Counted from the first letter of the stretch, positions 28,338 to 38,688 are shown. The stretch: 64,000 bases of DNA from Pseudomonas pisciculturae (GCF_015461805.1 NZ_JACVZE010000001.1:682001-746000), one strand, 5' to 3'. Numbers and translations: made by a program. Notes: a model not told the origin generated them from the letters alone.

Positions 28338-28359
28338 GACGGCGCCAAGCGGCGCCGTC
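28338..28359. terminator. GC hairpin between convergent genes
   Basis: GACGGCGCC pairs with GGCGCCGTC around AAGC, seven bases after the glycosyltransferase stop and nine bases before the end of the opposing gene. There is no T-tract, so termination may depend on other factors. Confidence 0.55.
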
Positions 28360-28367
28360 GCGCATTC

Positions 28368-30545
28368 TCAGGCGGTCTTACCGGTGTGGTTGTTCAACGA
28401 AATCACCTTGGTCTTGCCGATCCGGTGACGGTAGATCTCACGCAGGTACTTGATCGCCTTCTTCACGCAATCCCGTGACAGGCGAATGTCATTGATCGAC
28501 ACAAACTTCTCTTTGTCGTTGATCAACTCGCGGTACTTCTTCTCATACATCGGTTTGATCGCGTACCAGTTGGTATCGAGGATCTTCGCCGGGTTTTCAA
28601 ACTCGTTGAGCAGCTCGTCGATACGGTCTTCGTCGAAGTCCTCGTGGATGATGAAATCCAGGATCGAGTTGTCCAGCGTGTCATCGAAACGGTACGGGTT
28701 GCGTGCAAAGCAGCGCTTGATGAACGCCACGATCAGCGTGAGGAAGTCGTCCGAGAGGCACGGGCTCTTGGCGATCAGGGTGGTCAGCGACAGGTTGGCC
28801 GACGCGCCGATCACCAGCGCATAGCGCTTGAGGGTGGTGTTGGGGAACAGGCTGTTGAGGTGAGTCTTGAGCCGGTTCAGGTCCATGTAGGACAGCTTGT
28901 AGTCCTTGGGCAGCGACACGATGGACACCACCGACGAGCAGTTCTTGAAGAAGTGCAGGTCATGCAGCGCCGCCGCGTCATACCCGGAGTTCTTGTATTG
29001 CTCCAGCGACGCCTTGTAACGCTTGGATTCAATCGGCAGCAGGCTGATGCCTTCGATGGCCTGGGTGACTTTGTTAAAGTGCGGCAGGTCGATGGAGCGG
29101 AAGAATAGGTCGTCGATGTTCAAGCGCTGCGGCTCTTTCTCGAACACCTTGAACTTGTCGCTCGACGGCGCCGGGGTTTCCGGCACGACCGATTCGGCAT
29201 AGGCAATCGCCACCGGGCCGGCCAGGCTCATAAACAGGTCGTTGGCATCCAGGCGAATGGTTTCGCCGATGTCGATACCGGCGCGACGGAAGTAGTTCTG
29301 GTCGTAGTCGGTGGTCACCGCCTGGGCAGTGAGGATGTTGAAGATCTGCTGGGAGATGTACTGGTTGGCGTGTTTCTCCATGGCATTGACATCAATGTTC
29401 TGGATATTGCCGTCATCGCTTTCTTCGGCGTAACGCATGATGTCGTTGGAGATCAGCATCATCGCGTTCCAAGGCCGGATGCGGCCTTTCACGCTGGCTT
29501 CGCTGCTGTCTTCATTGTCGAAGTTGTACGAGAAATCCCATTCTTCCGACAGGTATTTGCACAGCAGGCGCCCGGCGTTGATGTGCAGCGCCTCGGACAT
29601 TTCGCTGCGGTGGTCGGAAATGTTCGGCAGCACGCAGATGCCGCTGGTGAAGATCGGCTCGAATACGAAGGCGTGGCCGCTTTTGCTGTCGTGCTCATCG
29701 GCGGGTTTGGTGTCGAACGTCTTGTTCATGTACGAGTGCTGCTGGGCCAGGCCGAATTCCGAGGCCATGCCCGAACCGGTACCGCCGCCGGCGCTGAAGA
29801 TCGAGAAGTACAGGCGCGACTGGTTGGCCTTGATGCCGCAAGAGTCGATCAGGTACGAGTGGATCATCTTCCAGTCTGGGCTGGAGAAACGCTGGGTGTC
29901 TTTGTTGAGGATGATCTTGGCCAAGTACTGGCCGAGGATCGGCGCGTTACCGGCGCCGCCGGCATGGACTTCCGACAGGTCCATGATTTTCATCTTGCTG
30001 TAGTCGCGCAAGAAGCCGCTTTTTTCGCCCTTGCGCGAGAAGCGGATGCGCCCCGCGATATCTTTGTCCAAGTCACCCAGCATCACCAACGGTTCCACCA
30101 GGAACACCGGTTTGCTGGCCTTGCCGCTGCCCAGGCGCAGGTTGTTGCGAATCCATTGGGCCGGGCTGTAGCCCTTGTCCGATGATTTATCGTCGGTGCT
30201 GAATTCGTTCAGGTAGAACTTGCGCGCGTTGTACACCAACTCCGCCACGTCCAGCGCAATGTTTGAACCGCAGCGGCCCAGGCCGATCAGGCACACCGAC
30301 GGGAACTCCTGATCGCTGCGCGGCTCACCGTCGACGTCCAGGTGCGCGGGGCGCGGGAACACCATGTCGCGCAGGCCGTCGAGGTTGTCGAGGATGCGGT
30401 CGGTATTGGTTTCGGTGAAGTACAGGTATTGCTGGGTGGCCAGCGGGCGCGTGGTGCTCAATGACTTTGAAGCAGGGGGCTTGTCCGCAGGAGCTGGGAG
30501 CAACACGTCGGATACCACGGTGGCAGAGTTATTCTTGGAAGTCAT
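28368..30545 (-). CDS. Tubulin/FtsZ-superfamily GTPase-like protein
   Basis: A 725-residue protein of the tubulin/FtsZ superfamily. Three loops line up with the GTP site: T1, SVCLIGLGRCGSNIALD (83-99); T3-like, VHAGGAGNAP (193-202); and the tubulin signature T4, SAGGGTGSGMAS (251-262). The helix EALHINAGRLL (318-328) fits the nucleotide-contacting H7, and the region about 390-430 is a candidate T7. It is about twice the length of FtsZ, and is distinct from FtsZ, TubZ and the phage protein PhuZ. The N-terminal 40 residues are likely disordered; the C-terminal 250 are unassigned. The start at 30545 is uncertain (no strong ribosome site). It is probably a filament-forming or membrane-remodelling protein; this is inference. 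Confidence 0.8.
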   Translation of the reverse strand: MTSKNNSATVVSDVLLPAPADKPPASKSLSTTRPLATQQYLYFTETNTDRILDNLDGLRDMVFPRPAHLDVDGEPRSDQEFPSVCLIGLGRCGSNIALDVAELVYNARKFYLNEFSTDDKSSDKGYSPAQWIRNNLRLGSGKASKPVFLVEPLVMLGDLDKDIAGRIRFSRKGEKSGFLRDYSKMKIMDLSEVHAGGAGNAPILGQYLAKIILNKDTQRFSSPDWKMIHSYLIDSCGIKANQSRLYFSIFSAGGGTGSGMASEFGLAQQHSYMNKTFDTKPADEHDSKSGHAFVFEPIFTSGICVLPNISDHRSEMSEALHINAGRLLCKYLSEEWDFSYNFDNEDSSEASVKGRIRPWNAMMLISNDIMRYAEESDDGNIQNIDVNAMEKHANQYISQQIFNILTAQAVTTDYDQNYFRRAGIDIGETIRLDANDLFMSLAGPVAIAYAESVVPETPAPSSDKFKVFEKEPQRLNIDDLFFRSIDLPHFNKVTQAIEGISLLPIESKRYKASLEQYKNSGYDAAALHDLHFFKNCSSVVSIVSLPKDYKLSYMDLNRLKTHLNSLFPNTTLKRYALVIGASANLSLTTLIAKSPCLSDDFLTLIVAFIKRCFARNPYRFDDTLDNSILDFIIHEDFDEDRIDELLNEFENPAKILDTNWYAIKPMYEKKYRELINDKEKFVSINDIRLSRDCVKKAIKYLREIYRHRIGKTKVISLNNHTGKTA

Positions 30546-30750
30546 TGTGCGCCATGTGCCTGGGCGGATGGCTGAAGCGAATCTGATGGCCATCACGCGA
30601 TGAGAGTTCGCGACTTTTACAGTGCGTCCTTGTCTGGCACGGTGGGGTTTAGCCCTGATATTGACAGGGGAAACATGGCCAGACTCTGATGAATCGGCCG
30701 TTCGTCGGCGTTCTTTAGGCCGGTGATGGCGAAATGCCAAAGATTCGGCG

Positions 30751-33030
30751 TCAGCGAATTGGCCTAACGACTGAAGTGGGCCCGGAACGGGGAGGGGAAG
30801 GCTCTTTCTGAGCGCTGTTATCTTTACTGCCCGCCGTGCTGAACGGGTAAAGCGGGTTGCGCATGTCGATGCCCTGGATCACGCCGATGATGTCGTTGAC
30901 CGACACCGCCGGGCTTAGCAGGTAGCCTTGCACGAAGTCGCAGCCATGCTTGAGCAGCAGCTCGAACTGGGCCTGGGTTTCTACCCCTTCGGTCACCACT
31001 TCCAGGTGCAGGGTATGGGCCATGCCAATAATCGCCTGGACGATCTCGATGTCGGCAGTGGACTTGGGGATATCCTGGATAAACGAGCGGTCGATTTTCA
31101 GGGTGTTGAGGGGCAAGCGTTTGAGGTAGGCGAGGGAGGAGTAGCCGGTGCCAAAGTCGTCGATGGCCAGGGACACCCCCAGCGCACGAATTTGCCGCAG
31201 CAACGCCAGGGTGCTGCTGATATTGCCCATCAGCGCGTTTTCCGTGACTTCCAGTTCCAGGCGATTGGCCGCGATGCCGCTGAACCGCAGGGCGTCTTCG
31301 ATCTCATCCGCCAGCTCATCACGCGCCAGGTTCAACGCCGAGCAGTTCACTGCCATGGTCAGTTCGGTGTAGCCACGGTCTGACAGCAGGCTTAAATCGT
31401 GACAGGCCTGGCGCAGAACCCAGTGGTCGAGTTCAGCGATCAGGCCATTGTTTTCGGCGATGCCAATAAAACGATCCGGCGCCAGTAACCCGTGTTGCGG
31501 GTGCTGCCAGCGCACCAGCGCTTCCAGGCGGGTCACTTTGCCCAGCTTCATATCGAAGATCGGCTGGTAGAACAGCACCAGTTGGTTGCGGCTGCGCAAG
31601 GCGCCGCGCAGTTCTTCTTCCAGTTGCAGCTCGAGAAACGCGCGGGTCTTCAGGTTGGAGCTGAAGAAGGTCAGGCTGTTACGCCCAGTGTCCTTGGATT
31701 GGTACAGCGCCAGGTCGGCGGTTTTCAGCAGTTCTTCACTGGTCAGGCCATCGTCGGGAAACAGGCTGATCCCAATACTTGTTGTCATCACCATGCGCCG
31801 GCCAGCCAACTCAATGGGTTCTTTCATCTTTTGCATGATGCGTTGGGCCAAGTGCCGGGCTTCATCGCGGTGATGGACGCTGATCAGGATGCAGAACTCG
31901 TCGCCGCCAAAGCGCGCGACGACATCTTCATGGCTGCGCACCGAACCTTTGATATGCCCAGCCAGCACGGTGAGCAACTGGTCGCCGGCATCGTGACCGA
32001 GGCTGTCATTGATGCGCTTGAAGTGGTCGATATCGAGGAAGATCACCGCCATCATGCCGTGGGCAGTGGTTTTCTCAGCGAGTTTCTCCGCAAAAATCTG
32101 GTTGAAACCCCGGCGGTTAAGCAGGCTGGTCAGGGCGTCGTAGTGGGCCACCTGTTGCAAGGAGGCGCGGGCCTGGTCCAGTTCGGTGAGCAAGGCATTG
32201 ACCCGCCGCAGGTCGCGTTCCTTGTGTTGCAGCTTTTTGTCCGCCAGGGCGGCGCTGATGCTGCTGCCGATCACCAGCAACGTAATGACGGCCACCGACA
32301 GGCCCAGTTGAATCGGGTTGTTATCTGGCGCCAATGACAAGTCAGCGCCGTTGGGCACGATCAGGCGCATGGCGGCCATGCCGGTGAAGTGCATGCTCAG
32401 GATGCCCGCCCCCAGCACCAGGCTGGCGGCGTATTTGAGCAATTGATGGAACACCCCCGTACCGTTGCGCAGGTAGCTCGACAACAGCAGGGCCGCCAGG
32501 CTTGCGCCGATGGCAATCGCCACCGAGGCGAGAAACAGTTCGGTCTCAAAGTACGACTGGGCCTGAGAGCGCATGGCCGACATGCCGACGTAATGCATCA
32601 GGGCGATGCCGATGCCCATCCACACGGATGCCAGCACGTACTGATGAAAGCGCAGGTGGGTATGACTGAGGGTTTTCATGGCGAACAACGACGCCACCAG
32701 GGCAATCAGCAGCGAGGCGAAGGTTGTGAGCAGTTCGTAGTGAATGGCAATGGGGGCCTGGAAGGCCAGCATGCTGATGAAGTGCGTGGACCAAATCCCC
32801 CCCGCGAGGCAGCCAGCCCCCAGCCAGCGCCAGTGGCGCTGTGCGGTGGGGTCTTCGACATGGCCGACACGTTCGGCCATGTCCAGCGTGCCAAACCCCG
32901 CCGCACAAGCGACCAGGTAAGCCAGCAGCACCAGAAAGGGGTTATGACTGCAATTGAGTAATAAGTGCCCGCTTTCTGGCAGGTCGGTGAAAAAATACAG
33001 ACCCAGCCATTCCATAGCATGCCCCGCCAT
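30751..33030 (-). CDS. MHYT-GGDEF-EAL cyclic-di-GMP signalling protein
   Basis: A 759-residue inner-membrane protein. Seven membrane helices form an MHYT sensor with the three repeats containing STHFISM (81-87), LMHYVGM and SMHFTGM, thought to bind copper and sense O2, CO or NO. A short coiled linker leads to a GGDEF domain with an intact ARFGGDEF active-site loop, then an EAL domain with LEALVRW, DDFGTGYSSL and the downstream EGVET loop. Both catalytic motifs are intact, so it may make and degrade c-di-GMP; the net activity cannot be read from sequence. MucR of P. aeruginosa has this architecture. The start is ambiguous between 33030 and 33015. Confidence 0.93.
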   Translation of the reverse strand: MAGHAMEWLGLYFFTDLPESGHLLLNCSHNPFLVLLAYLVACAAGFGTLDMAERVGHVEDPTAQRHWRWLGAGCLAGGIWSTHFISMLAFQAPIAIHYELLTTFASLLIALVASLFAMKTLSHTHLRFHQYVLASVWMGIGIALMHYVGMSAMRSQAQSYFETELFLASVAIAIGASLAALLLSSYLRNGTGVFHQLLKYAASLVLGAGILSMHFTGMAAMRLIVPNGADLSLAPDNNPIQLGLSVAVITLLVIGSSISAALADKKLQHKERDLRRVNALLTELDQARASLQQVAHYDALTSLLNRRGFNQIFAEKLAEKTTAHGMMAVIFLDIDHFKRINDSLGHDAGDQLLTVLAGHIKGSVRSHEDVVARFGGDEFCILISVHHRDEARHLAQRIMQKMKEPIELAGRRMVMTTSIGISLFPDDGLTSEELLKTADLALYQSKDTGRNSLTFFSSNLKTRAFLELQLEEELRGALRSRNQLVLFYQPIFDMKLGKVTRLEALVRWQHPQHGLLAPDRFIGIAENNGLIAELDHWVLRQACHDLSLLSDRGYTELTMAVNCSALNLARDELADEIEDALRFSGIAANRLELEVTENALMGNISSTLALLRQIRALGVSLAIDDFGTGYSSLAYLKRLPLNTLKIDRSFIQDIPKSTADIEIVQAIIGMAHTLHLEVVTEGVETQAQFELLLKHGCDFVQGYLLSPAVSVNDIIGVIQGIDMRNPLYPFSTAGSKDNSAQKEPSPPRSGPTSVVRPIR

Positions 33031-33153
33031 AGCGTCACGTCACTGCCTACGGCGATGACCTATGCAGACGAGTATAGAAGTCCTACAGAATTCGCCACGA
33101 GTAATGGCACTTTGCTCTCAACGATTTTGGCATGCGTTTCATAGCGTTTGATG

Positions 33154-33528
33154 CTAAGCGCTGATGGGCAGCTCCAGTTCGAACGGTGCTTCCAGGGGCG
33201 GCAGGCCGAAGGCTGCGCGGGCGGCATCGCAATCGACGTTGTGTATGCCCTCGTGCCAGGACGATTCAAACTCGCGGCAGGGGCTGGACCGTAGTTCATA
33301 AATTGAACAGCTCGTGCCTTTGCCCACTTCGCCCTCAAGGCTGCAGCAGCGTGTGGGCTTCTGGTCGGTACCGATCATCGCCACGCGCGTCGGGTTGATC
33401 TGTACGACCAGGTCATCGGGCACTGTTCCGCCGGATGAGGCGCATTCTCCCCAGAAGAAAGACACGCGAAAGTATGAACAGCAGGCACCGCAACTCAGAC
33501 ACGGACTGGCTTCGGACATGGGCGTCAT
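33154..33528 (-). CDS. YkgJ-family cysteine-cluster protein
   Basis: A 124-residue (or 121 from the ATG at 33519) cytoplasmic protein of the zinc- or iron-binding CxxCxxCC family: CLSCGACCSYFRV near the N-terminus, RCCSLEG, TSCSIYELRSSPCREFE further on. These cysteines are the conserved set of UPF0153/YkgJ. The function of the family is unknown; Fe-S or Zn binding is suspected. It lies after the MHYT-protein start on the same strand with no obvious coupling. Confidence 0.9.
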   Translation of the reverse strand: MTPMSEASPCLSCGACCSYFRVSFFWGECASSGGTVPDDLVVQINPTRVAMIGTDQKPTRCCSLEGEVGKGTSCSIYELRSSPCREFESSWHEGIHNVDCDAARAAFGLPPLEAPFELELPISA

Positions 33529-33771
33529 CGATAAGAAAAAGGTGAGGGGGGTACTACAGGAAGGCTCGCCATTCTATCCGGGCCATGGCGGTTGGGAAGG
33601 GGGGCACGAACTTATATTTTTGTAGGCCAAGTCCCGTAGTACCGGGTGAAATCATGCCCTATCAGCTTTACGAATCATTACAGACAACCGCCGCTCGCCT
33701 GACTATGTTGCAGGTACCGGGCAGGATGCATCGGGCATCGCAGCTCTCATAACAATAAAAGAGACGGACCC

Positions 33772-35118
33772 ATGCAGAACTCGACCCAAGCGGCGAATGC
33801 CTGGCGCATTCTGTTCCTGCTGTTCCTGGCCAACCTGTTCAATTTCTTCGACCGCACCATTCCGGCGATCATCATCGAACCGATCCGCATGGAGTGGCAC
33901 CTGAGCGACTTCCAGCTCGGCATCATCGGCACCGCTTTCACCATCGTCTACGCGATTGCCGGCTTGCCGCTGGGGCGCATGGCCGACACCGGTTCGCGCA
34001 GCAAACTTATGGGCTGGGGCCTGTTTGCCTGGAGCGGGCTGACGGCGGTCAATGGCATGGTCGGCAGCTTCTGGACCTTTTTACTGGTGCGCATGGGCAT
34101 CGGTATTGGCGAAGCCAGCTATGCGCCGGCGGCCAACTCGTTGATTGGCGACCTGTTCCCCGCACATCGCCGCGCCCGGGCCATGGGGATTTTCATGTTG
34201 GGGCTGCCGTTGGGGCTGTTGCTGGCGTTTTTCACCATCGGTTGGATGGTCAAGGCGTTCGACAGCTGGCGTGCGCCGTTCTTTATTGCCGCCGTGCCGG
34301 GGATGATCCTCGCGGTGTTCATGTTCTACATCAAGGAGCCCAAGCGCGGCGCGGCCGAGACCGTGCGAGTCTCCCAGGAGCGCGTCGACCGCCCGATTCG
34401 CCGCATCCTGGCGGTGCCCACATTCCTTTGGCTCGTGCTGGCAGGCCTGTGCTTCAACTTCGCCACCTATGCCTGCAACTCATTTTTGGTGCCGATGTTG
34501 CAGCGTTACTTCCTGATGCCATTGCAGGATGCCGCCGTCGCCACAGGCGTGATTGTCGGGTTGACCGGCCTGGTGGGGCTGACGTTGGGCGGCTGGATTG
34601 CCGACAAGATCCATCAGCGTGTGCCCAATGGGCGCCTGTTGTTTGCGGCGTTCAGCCTGATTATTTCCACGGTCACGACGGCCTGGGCGCTACACGCCGG
34701 GCGCATCGAGATCGGCGTGTTTGTGGCGCTGTTCAGTGTCGGTTGGCTGTTTGCCTATAACTTCTACACCTGCGTGTACACGGCTATCCAGGACGTGGTC
34801 GAACCGCGCCTGCGCGCCACGGCGATGGCGCTGTTTTTTGCTGGCTTGTACTTGCTGGGCGGCGGCATGGGGCCGATTGTGGTGGGCGGCCTGTCGGATC
34901 ACTTTGCCCACTCGGCGATGTATGCGGCTGGCGCGCAGCAGATGACCGAGGCGTATAAAGCGGTAGGGTTGCATGACGCCATGTACCTGATCCCGGTGGC
35001 GCTGTTTTTGACCATGCTGTTTCTGTTCCAGGCGTCGCGGTGTTTTGTGCGCGATGCCAAGAAGATGAAGGAGGGGTTGAGTGGGATGCAGGTGCCGGCT
35101 TCGGCGGTGACGGCTTGA
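33772..35118 (+). CDS. Major facilitator transporter, spinster-like
   Basis: A 448-residue inner-membrane transporter with 12 helices. The first helix has NLFNFFDRTIPAIIIEPIR and the loop 2-3 motif GRMADTGSRSKLMGWG is the MFS signature DRxxRR variant. Best fit is the spinster-like/2-hydroxyacid transporter branch (GxxGEASYAPAANSLIGDLFP). The substrate is not known. Start 33772; the upstream AGAGAC is a moderate ribosome site. It is transcribed alone and ends before a mixed REP pair and a terminator shared with rapA. Confidence 0.88.
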   Translation: MQNSTQAANAWRILFLLFLANLFNFFDRTIPAIIIEPIRMEWHLSDFQLGIIGTAFTIVYAIAGLPLGRMADTGSRSKLMGWGLFAWSGLTAVNGMVGSFWTFLLVRMGIGIGEASYAPAANSLIGDLFPAHRRARAMGIFMLGLPLGLLLAFFTIGWMVKAFDSWRAPFFIAAVPGMILAVFMFYIKEPKRGAAETVRVSQERVDRPIRRILAVPTFLWLVLAGLCFNFATYACNSFLVPMLQRYFLMPLQDAAVATGVIVGLTGLVGLTLGGWIADKIHQRVPNGRLLFAAFSLIISTVTTAWALHAGRIEIGVFVALFSVGWLFAYNFYTCVYTAIQDVVEPRLRATAMALFFAGLYLLGGGMGPIVVGGLSDHFAHSAMYAAGAQQMTEAYKAVGLHDAMYLIPVALFLTMLFLFQASRCFVRDAKKMKEGLSGMQVPASAVTA

Positions 35119-35130
35119 GACCCAGGTGAC

Positions 35131-35220
35131 TTCATCGCAGGCAAGCCAGCTCCCACAGTTGACTGCATTCCACCGTTGGAACCCGGTCAACTGTGGGAGC
35201 CGGGCTTGCCCGCGATGAGG
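35131..35220. repeat. Chimeric REP pair (two different REP variants)
   Basis: The left arm is the CATCGCAGGCAAGCCAGCTC variant and the right arm the GTGGGAGCCGGGCTTGCCCG variant, so the palindrome is imperfect. The arms are separated by about 40 bp. Confidence 0.88.
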
Positions 35221-35234
35221 CCCTCAAGGCAGAC

Positions 35235-35270
35235 AAAAGAAGGCCCGCATTGCGCGGGCCTTCTTTACTT
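35235..35270 (-). terminator. Terminator of rapA, probably bidirectional
   Basis: AGAAGGCCCGC pairs with GCGGGCCTTCT around ATTGC; on the minus strand it is followed by TTTTGTC, and A/T tracts occur on both sides. It lies 11 bp after the rapA stop. Confidence 0.88.
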
Positions 35271-35280
35271 CAAGCAACGA

Positions 35281-38127
35281 TCAACCGGCGACCAATACCC
35301 GGATCGCTTCCAGTCGCAACGCCGCCTTATCCAGCATTGCCAACCCTTGCTCACGCTGGTTACGCAACGCCACCAACTCACTGTCACGCACGGTCGGGTT
35401 CACCGCCTGCAACGCGGTCAGGCGCGCCAGTTCTTCGTCGGTGTCGGCTGCCAGGCGTCGCTTGGCCTCGGCCACACGCTCAGTGTGGCGCGGGGTGATC
35501 TTCTCTTCACCGGCGTTGATCCGTGGCGTCAGCTGGTCGCGCTGCGCCTGGATAAACTTGTTGGCGCTGGCCCGTGGCACGCTTTCGAGCTGGTCGTTCA
35601 AGGTCACGAACGACACGCGGCTCGACAGGTCGTTGCCGTTGGTGTCCAGCAGGCAGCGCAGGGCGGCCGGTGGCAAGTAGCGGCCCAGTTGCAGCGCGCG
35701 CGGTGCAACCACTTCGCTGACGTAGAGCAGTTCCAGCAACACGGTGCCCGGCTTGAGTGCCTTGTTCTTGATCAGCGCCACGGCGGTGTTGCCCATGGAG
35801 CCGGACAGCACCAGGTCCATGCCGCCTTGCACCATCGGGTGTTCCCAGGTGATGAACTGCATGTCTTCACGCGACAGTGCCTGGTTACGGTCGTAGGTGA
35901 TGGTCACACCTTCGTCGTCGCCCAGGGGGAAGCTGGCGTCGAGCATTTTTTCGCTGGGCTTCAAGATCAGCGCGTTTTCCGAATGGTCTTCGCTGTCGAT
36001 GCCAAAGGCGTCGAACAGGGTTTCCATGTAGATCGGCAGGGCGAACTGGTCGTCTTGCTCAAAGATGTCCTCGACCAATGCGTCGCCCTCACCGGCACCA
36101 CCGGAGTTGAGCTCCAGCAGGCGGTCGCGACCGGTGTGCAGCTCTTCTTCGAGGCGCTCGCGCTCGGCGCGGGCTTCGTCGATCAGGGCTTGCCACTCAC
36201 CATCGTCGGCGTTTTCAAGCAGCGGCAGCAGGCGCGGGCCGAACTGATGCTGCAAGGCGTTGCCGGTCGGGCAGGTGTTGAGGAAGGCGTTCAGCGCCTC
36301 GTGGTACCACTGGAACAGGCGCTCTTGCGGGCTGGTTTCCAGGTACGGTACGTGCAGTTCGATCACGTGTTTCTGGCCGATCCGATCCAGACGGCCGATG
36401 CGCTGTTCCAGCAGATCGGGGTGGGACGGCAGATCAAACAGCACCAGGTGGTGGGAGAACTGGAAGTTGCGGCCTTCGCTGCCGATCTCGGAGCAGATCA
36501 GCACCTGGGCGCCGAATTCTTCATCAGCGAAGTAGGCGGCAGCGCGGTCACGTTCGAGGATGTTCATGCCCTCGTGAAACACCGTGGCCGGAATGCCGGA
36601 ACGAACGCGCAGGGCGTCTTCCAGGTCCATGGCGGTTTCGGCGTGGGCGCAGATCACCAGCACCTTGGTGCGCTTGAGCATTTTGAGCTGGTCGATCAGC
36701 CACTCGACCCGTGGGTCGAAGCGCCACCAGCGGTTTTCTTCTTCGATGTCCGGCTGGGACTGGAAGCTGACTTCCGGGTACAACTCGGCGTGTTCGCCCA
36801 GCGGCAGCTCCAGGTATTCGTCCGGGTTTGGCAGCGGGTAGGCGTGCAGCTTACGTTCCGGGAAGCCTTGCACGGCAGCACGGGTATTACGGAACAACAC
36901 GCGACCGGTGCCGTGGCGGTCAAGCAGCTCACGCACCAGGCGGGCGCTGGCTTCGGTGTCGCCATCGTTGACGGCGGTGAGCAGGGCTTCACCTTCGTTG
37001 CCGAGGAAACCCTGGATGGTGGCGTGGGCTTTTGGCGACAGGCGGCCCTTGTCCAGCAACTCCTGCACGGCTTCGGCCACCGGGCGATAGTTTTCGCTCT
37101 CGGCGCGGAAGGCGGCGAGATCGTGGAAGCGGTTCGGGTCGAGCAGGCGCAGACGGGCAAAGTGGCTGTCCTGGCCCAATTGCTCCGGGGTGGCGGTGAG
37201 CAGTAGCACGCCGGGAATCACTTCGGCCAGTTGCTCGACCAGGGCGTATTCGGGGCTGGCTTTTTCTTCATGCCACACCAAGTGGTGGGCTTCGTCGACC
37301 ACCAGCAAGTCCCAACCGGCTGCGAACAGCGCGTCCTGGGCCTTCTCGTCGTCCACCAGCCATTCCAAAGCCACCAATGCAAGTTGGGTATCTTCGAAGG
37401 GGTTGGTGGCATCGCTTTCGATAAAGCGCTCTTCGTCAAACAGTGCAACTTGCAGGTTGAAGCGGCGGCGCATTTCTACCAGCCACTGGTGTTGCAGGTT
37501 TTCCGGCACCAGGATCAACACGCGGTTGGCACGGCCCGACAGCAGTTGGCGATGGATCACCAAACCGGCTTCGATGGTCTTGCCCAGGCCCACTTCGTCG
37601 GCCAGCAATACCCGTGGCGCGATACGGTCAGCGACTTCGCGGGCGATGTGCAGTTGGTGAGCAATCGGTTGCGCACGCACGCCACCCAGGCCCCAGAGCG
37701 AGGACTGCAATTGGCGGCTGGTGTGTTCCAGGGTGTGGTAACGCAGCGAGAACCACGCCAGCGGGTCGATCTGCCCGGCGAACAGACGGTCGCTGGCCAG
37801 GCGGAACTGGATGAAGTTGGAGAGTTGGGTTTCTGGCAGGGTGACCTGCTCGTTCTGCCCATTGAGGCCGTGGTAGACCAGCAAGCCGTCGACGTCGTCG
37901 ACTTCCTGTACGGTCATTTTCCAGCCTTCGAAATGGGTGATGCTGTCGCCCGGCGAGAACCGCACGCGGGTGAGGGGCGCATTCCGTAGCGCATACTGGC
38001 GAGTGTCGCCAGTGGCCGGATAGAGCACGGTCAACAAGCGGCCGTCCTGTGCCAGAACGGTGCCTAACCCCAGCTCTGCTTCGCTGTCACTAATCCAGCG
38101 TTGCCCCGGTTGATACTGCTGCGCCAT
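35281..38127 (-). CDS. rapA: RNA polymerase-associated ATPase RapA (HepA)
   Basis: A 948-residue SWI2/SNF2-family translocase that recycles RNA polymerase from post-termination complexes. N-terminal Tudor-like domains (1-110, [18 protein letters not shown]); the ATPase core has the Walker A motif [14 protein letters not shown] (about 172-185), the DEAH box VVDEAHH, and the C-terminal helicase lobe with [14 protein letters not shown] and DRIGQ. Size and layout match E. coli RapA (968 aa). GGGAG precedes the start. It is monocistronic and divergent from the small gene at 38347, with a 220-bp promoter gap. Confidence 0.97.
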   Translation of the reverse strand: MAQQYQPGQRWISDSEAELGLGTVLAQDGRLLTVLYPATGDTRQYALRNAPLTRVRFSPGDSITHFEGWKMTVQEVDDVDGLLVYHGLNGQNEQVTLPETQLSNFIQFRLASDRLFAGQIDPLAWFSLRYHTLEHTSRQLQSSLWGLGGVRAQPIAHQLHIAREVADRIAPRVLLADEVGLGKTIEAGLVIHRQLLSGRANRVLILVPENLQHQWLVEMRRRFNLQVALFDEERFIESDATNPFEDTQLALVALEWLVDDEKAQDALFAAGWDLLVVDEAHHLVWHEEKASPEYALVEQLAEVIPGVLLLTATPEQLGQDSHFARLRLLDPNRFHDLAAFRAESENYRPVAEAVQELLDKGRLSPKAHATIQGFLGNEGEALLTAVNDGDTEASARLVRELLDRHGTGRVLFRNTRAAVQGFPERKLHAYPLPNPDEYLELPLGEHAELYPEVSFQSQPDIEEENRWWRFDPRVEWLIDQLKMLKRTKVLVICAHAETAMDLEDALRVRSGIPATVFHEGMNILERDRAAAYFADEEFGAQVLICSEIGSEGRNFQFSHHLVLFDLPSHPDLLEQRIGRLDRIGQKHVIELHVPYLETSPQERLFQWYHEALNAFLNTCPTGNALQHQFGPRLLPLLENADDGEWQALIDEARAERERLEEELHTGRDRLLELNSGGAGEGDALVEDIFEQDDQFALPIYMETLFDAFGIDSEDHSENALILKPSEKMLDASFPLGDDEGVTITYDRNQALSREDMQFITWEHPMVQGGMDLVLSGSMGNTAVALIKNKALKPGTVLLELLYVSEVVAPRALQLGRYLPPAALRCLLDTNGNDLSSRVSFVTLNDQLESVPRASANKFIQAQRDQLTPRINAGEEKITPRHTERVAEAKRRLAADTDEELARLTALQAVNPTVRDSELVALRNQREQGLAMLDKAALRLEAIRVLVAG

Positions 38128-38346
38128 GCTGCCTGACTCCCGCCGTGAAAAAGCCGACTATCTTAACGGAACAAGCCCCTCATCCAAAGGACTCTGACAA
38201 AAACTACTCCGTTTGAGTGGGTGATCGGCAGGTGAAACGACGGGTGGCGGGCACTTGGGAGTGTCGACTGGGTCACAGCTTGGCGAGCGGGTGTTCAAGT
38301 CGCCCTGCAACCCGCCGACAGCCTGTTGACCAGGAGAGTAAACCTT

Positions 38347-38688
38347 ATGCTGCCACCCATGCTGCCCGTCAGCGTTGTGCCGGTTACGTCACAACTTGAT
38401 CCGGTGCGCCAGAAGCCGGACATTCCGCCCGTGGTGCCAGTGCAGCCGGGTTCCAATGAAAGCACCATCGATCTGAAAAAGGGCGACGCTGAGCAGTCGA
38501 CCTTTCTGCTGCGCGAAGAGCAGCGTCGCCAGCAAGAGCAGCAAAAACGTCGGCGTGAAGCTGATGAGGATTCGGAGCAGCACCTGGCGATTCCGGGGGA
38601 TTTGCTCAATGCCGACAACACTGTGCCGGTGATCCCGCTGATCGAAGACGCGCCACGCCAGGGGCTGTGGGTAGACATTGAGGTTTAA
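38347..38688 (+). CDS. Small hypothetical protein conserved beside rapA
   Basis: A 113-residue hydrophilic protein starting at the ATG at 38347 with GGAGAG at 38333-38338. The N-terminal 50 residues are Pro/Val-rich (LPPMLPVSVVPV, PPVVPVQPG), the middle is a highly charged helix (LREEQRRQQEQQKRRREADED), probably a single helix or coiled coil, and the C-terminus VPVIPLIEDAPRQGLWVDIEV is well ordered. I recall a hypothetical gene in the same place in P. aeruginosa (next to rapA). No signal, membrane segment or known domain. It ends four bases into the opposing aminotransferase gene. Confidence 0.75.
   Translation: MLPPMLPVSVVPVTSQLDPVRQKPDIPPVVPVQPGSNESTIDLKKGDAEQSTFLLREEQRRQQEQQKRRREADEDSEQHLAIPGDLLNADNTVPVIPLIEDAPRQGLWVDIEV

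Noticed and set aside
30546..30740. 65-codon N-terminal extension of the tubulin-like protein
   Set aside because: Arg/His/Ser-rich, no ribosome site, and not needed for the fold; kept as a shorter start at 30545 with low certainty.
35176..37206. A 676-codon + strand frame opposite rapA
   Set aside because: It has no motif and is a GC-driven shadow of rapA, which has all SNF2 motifs.
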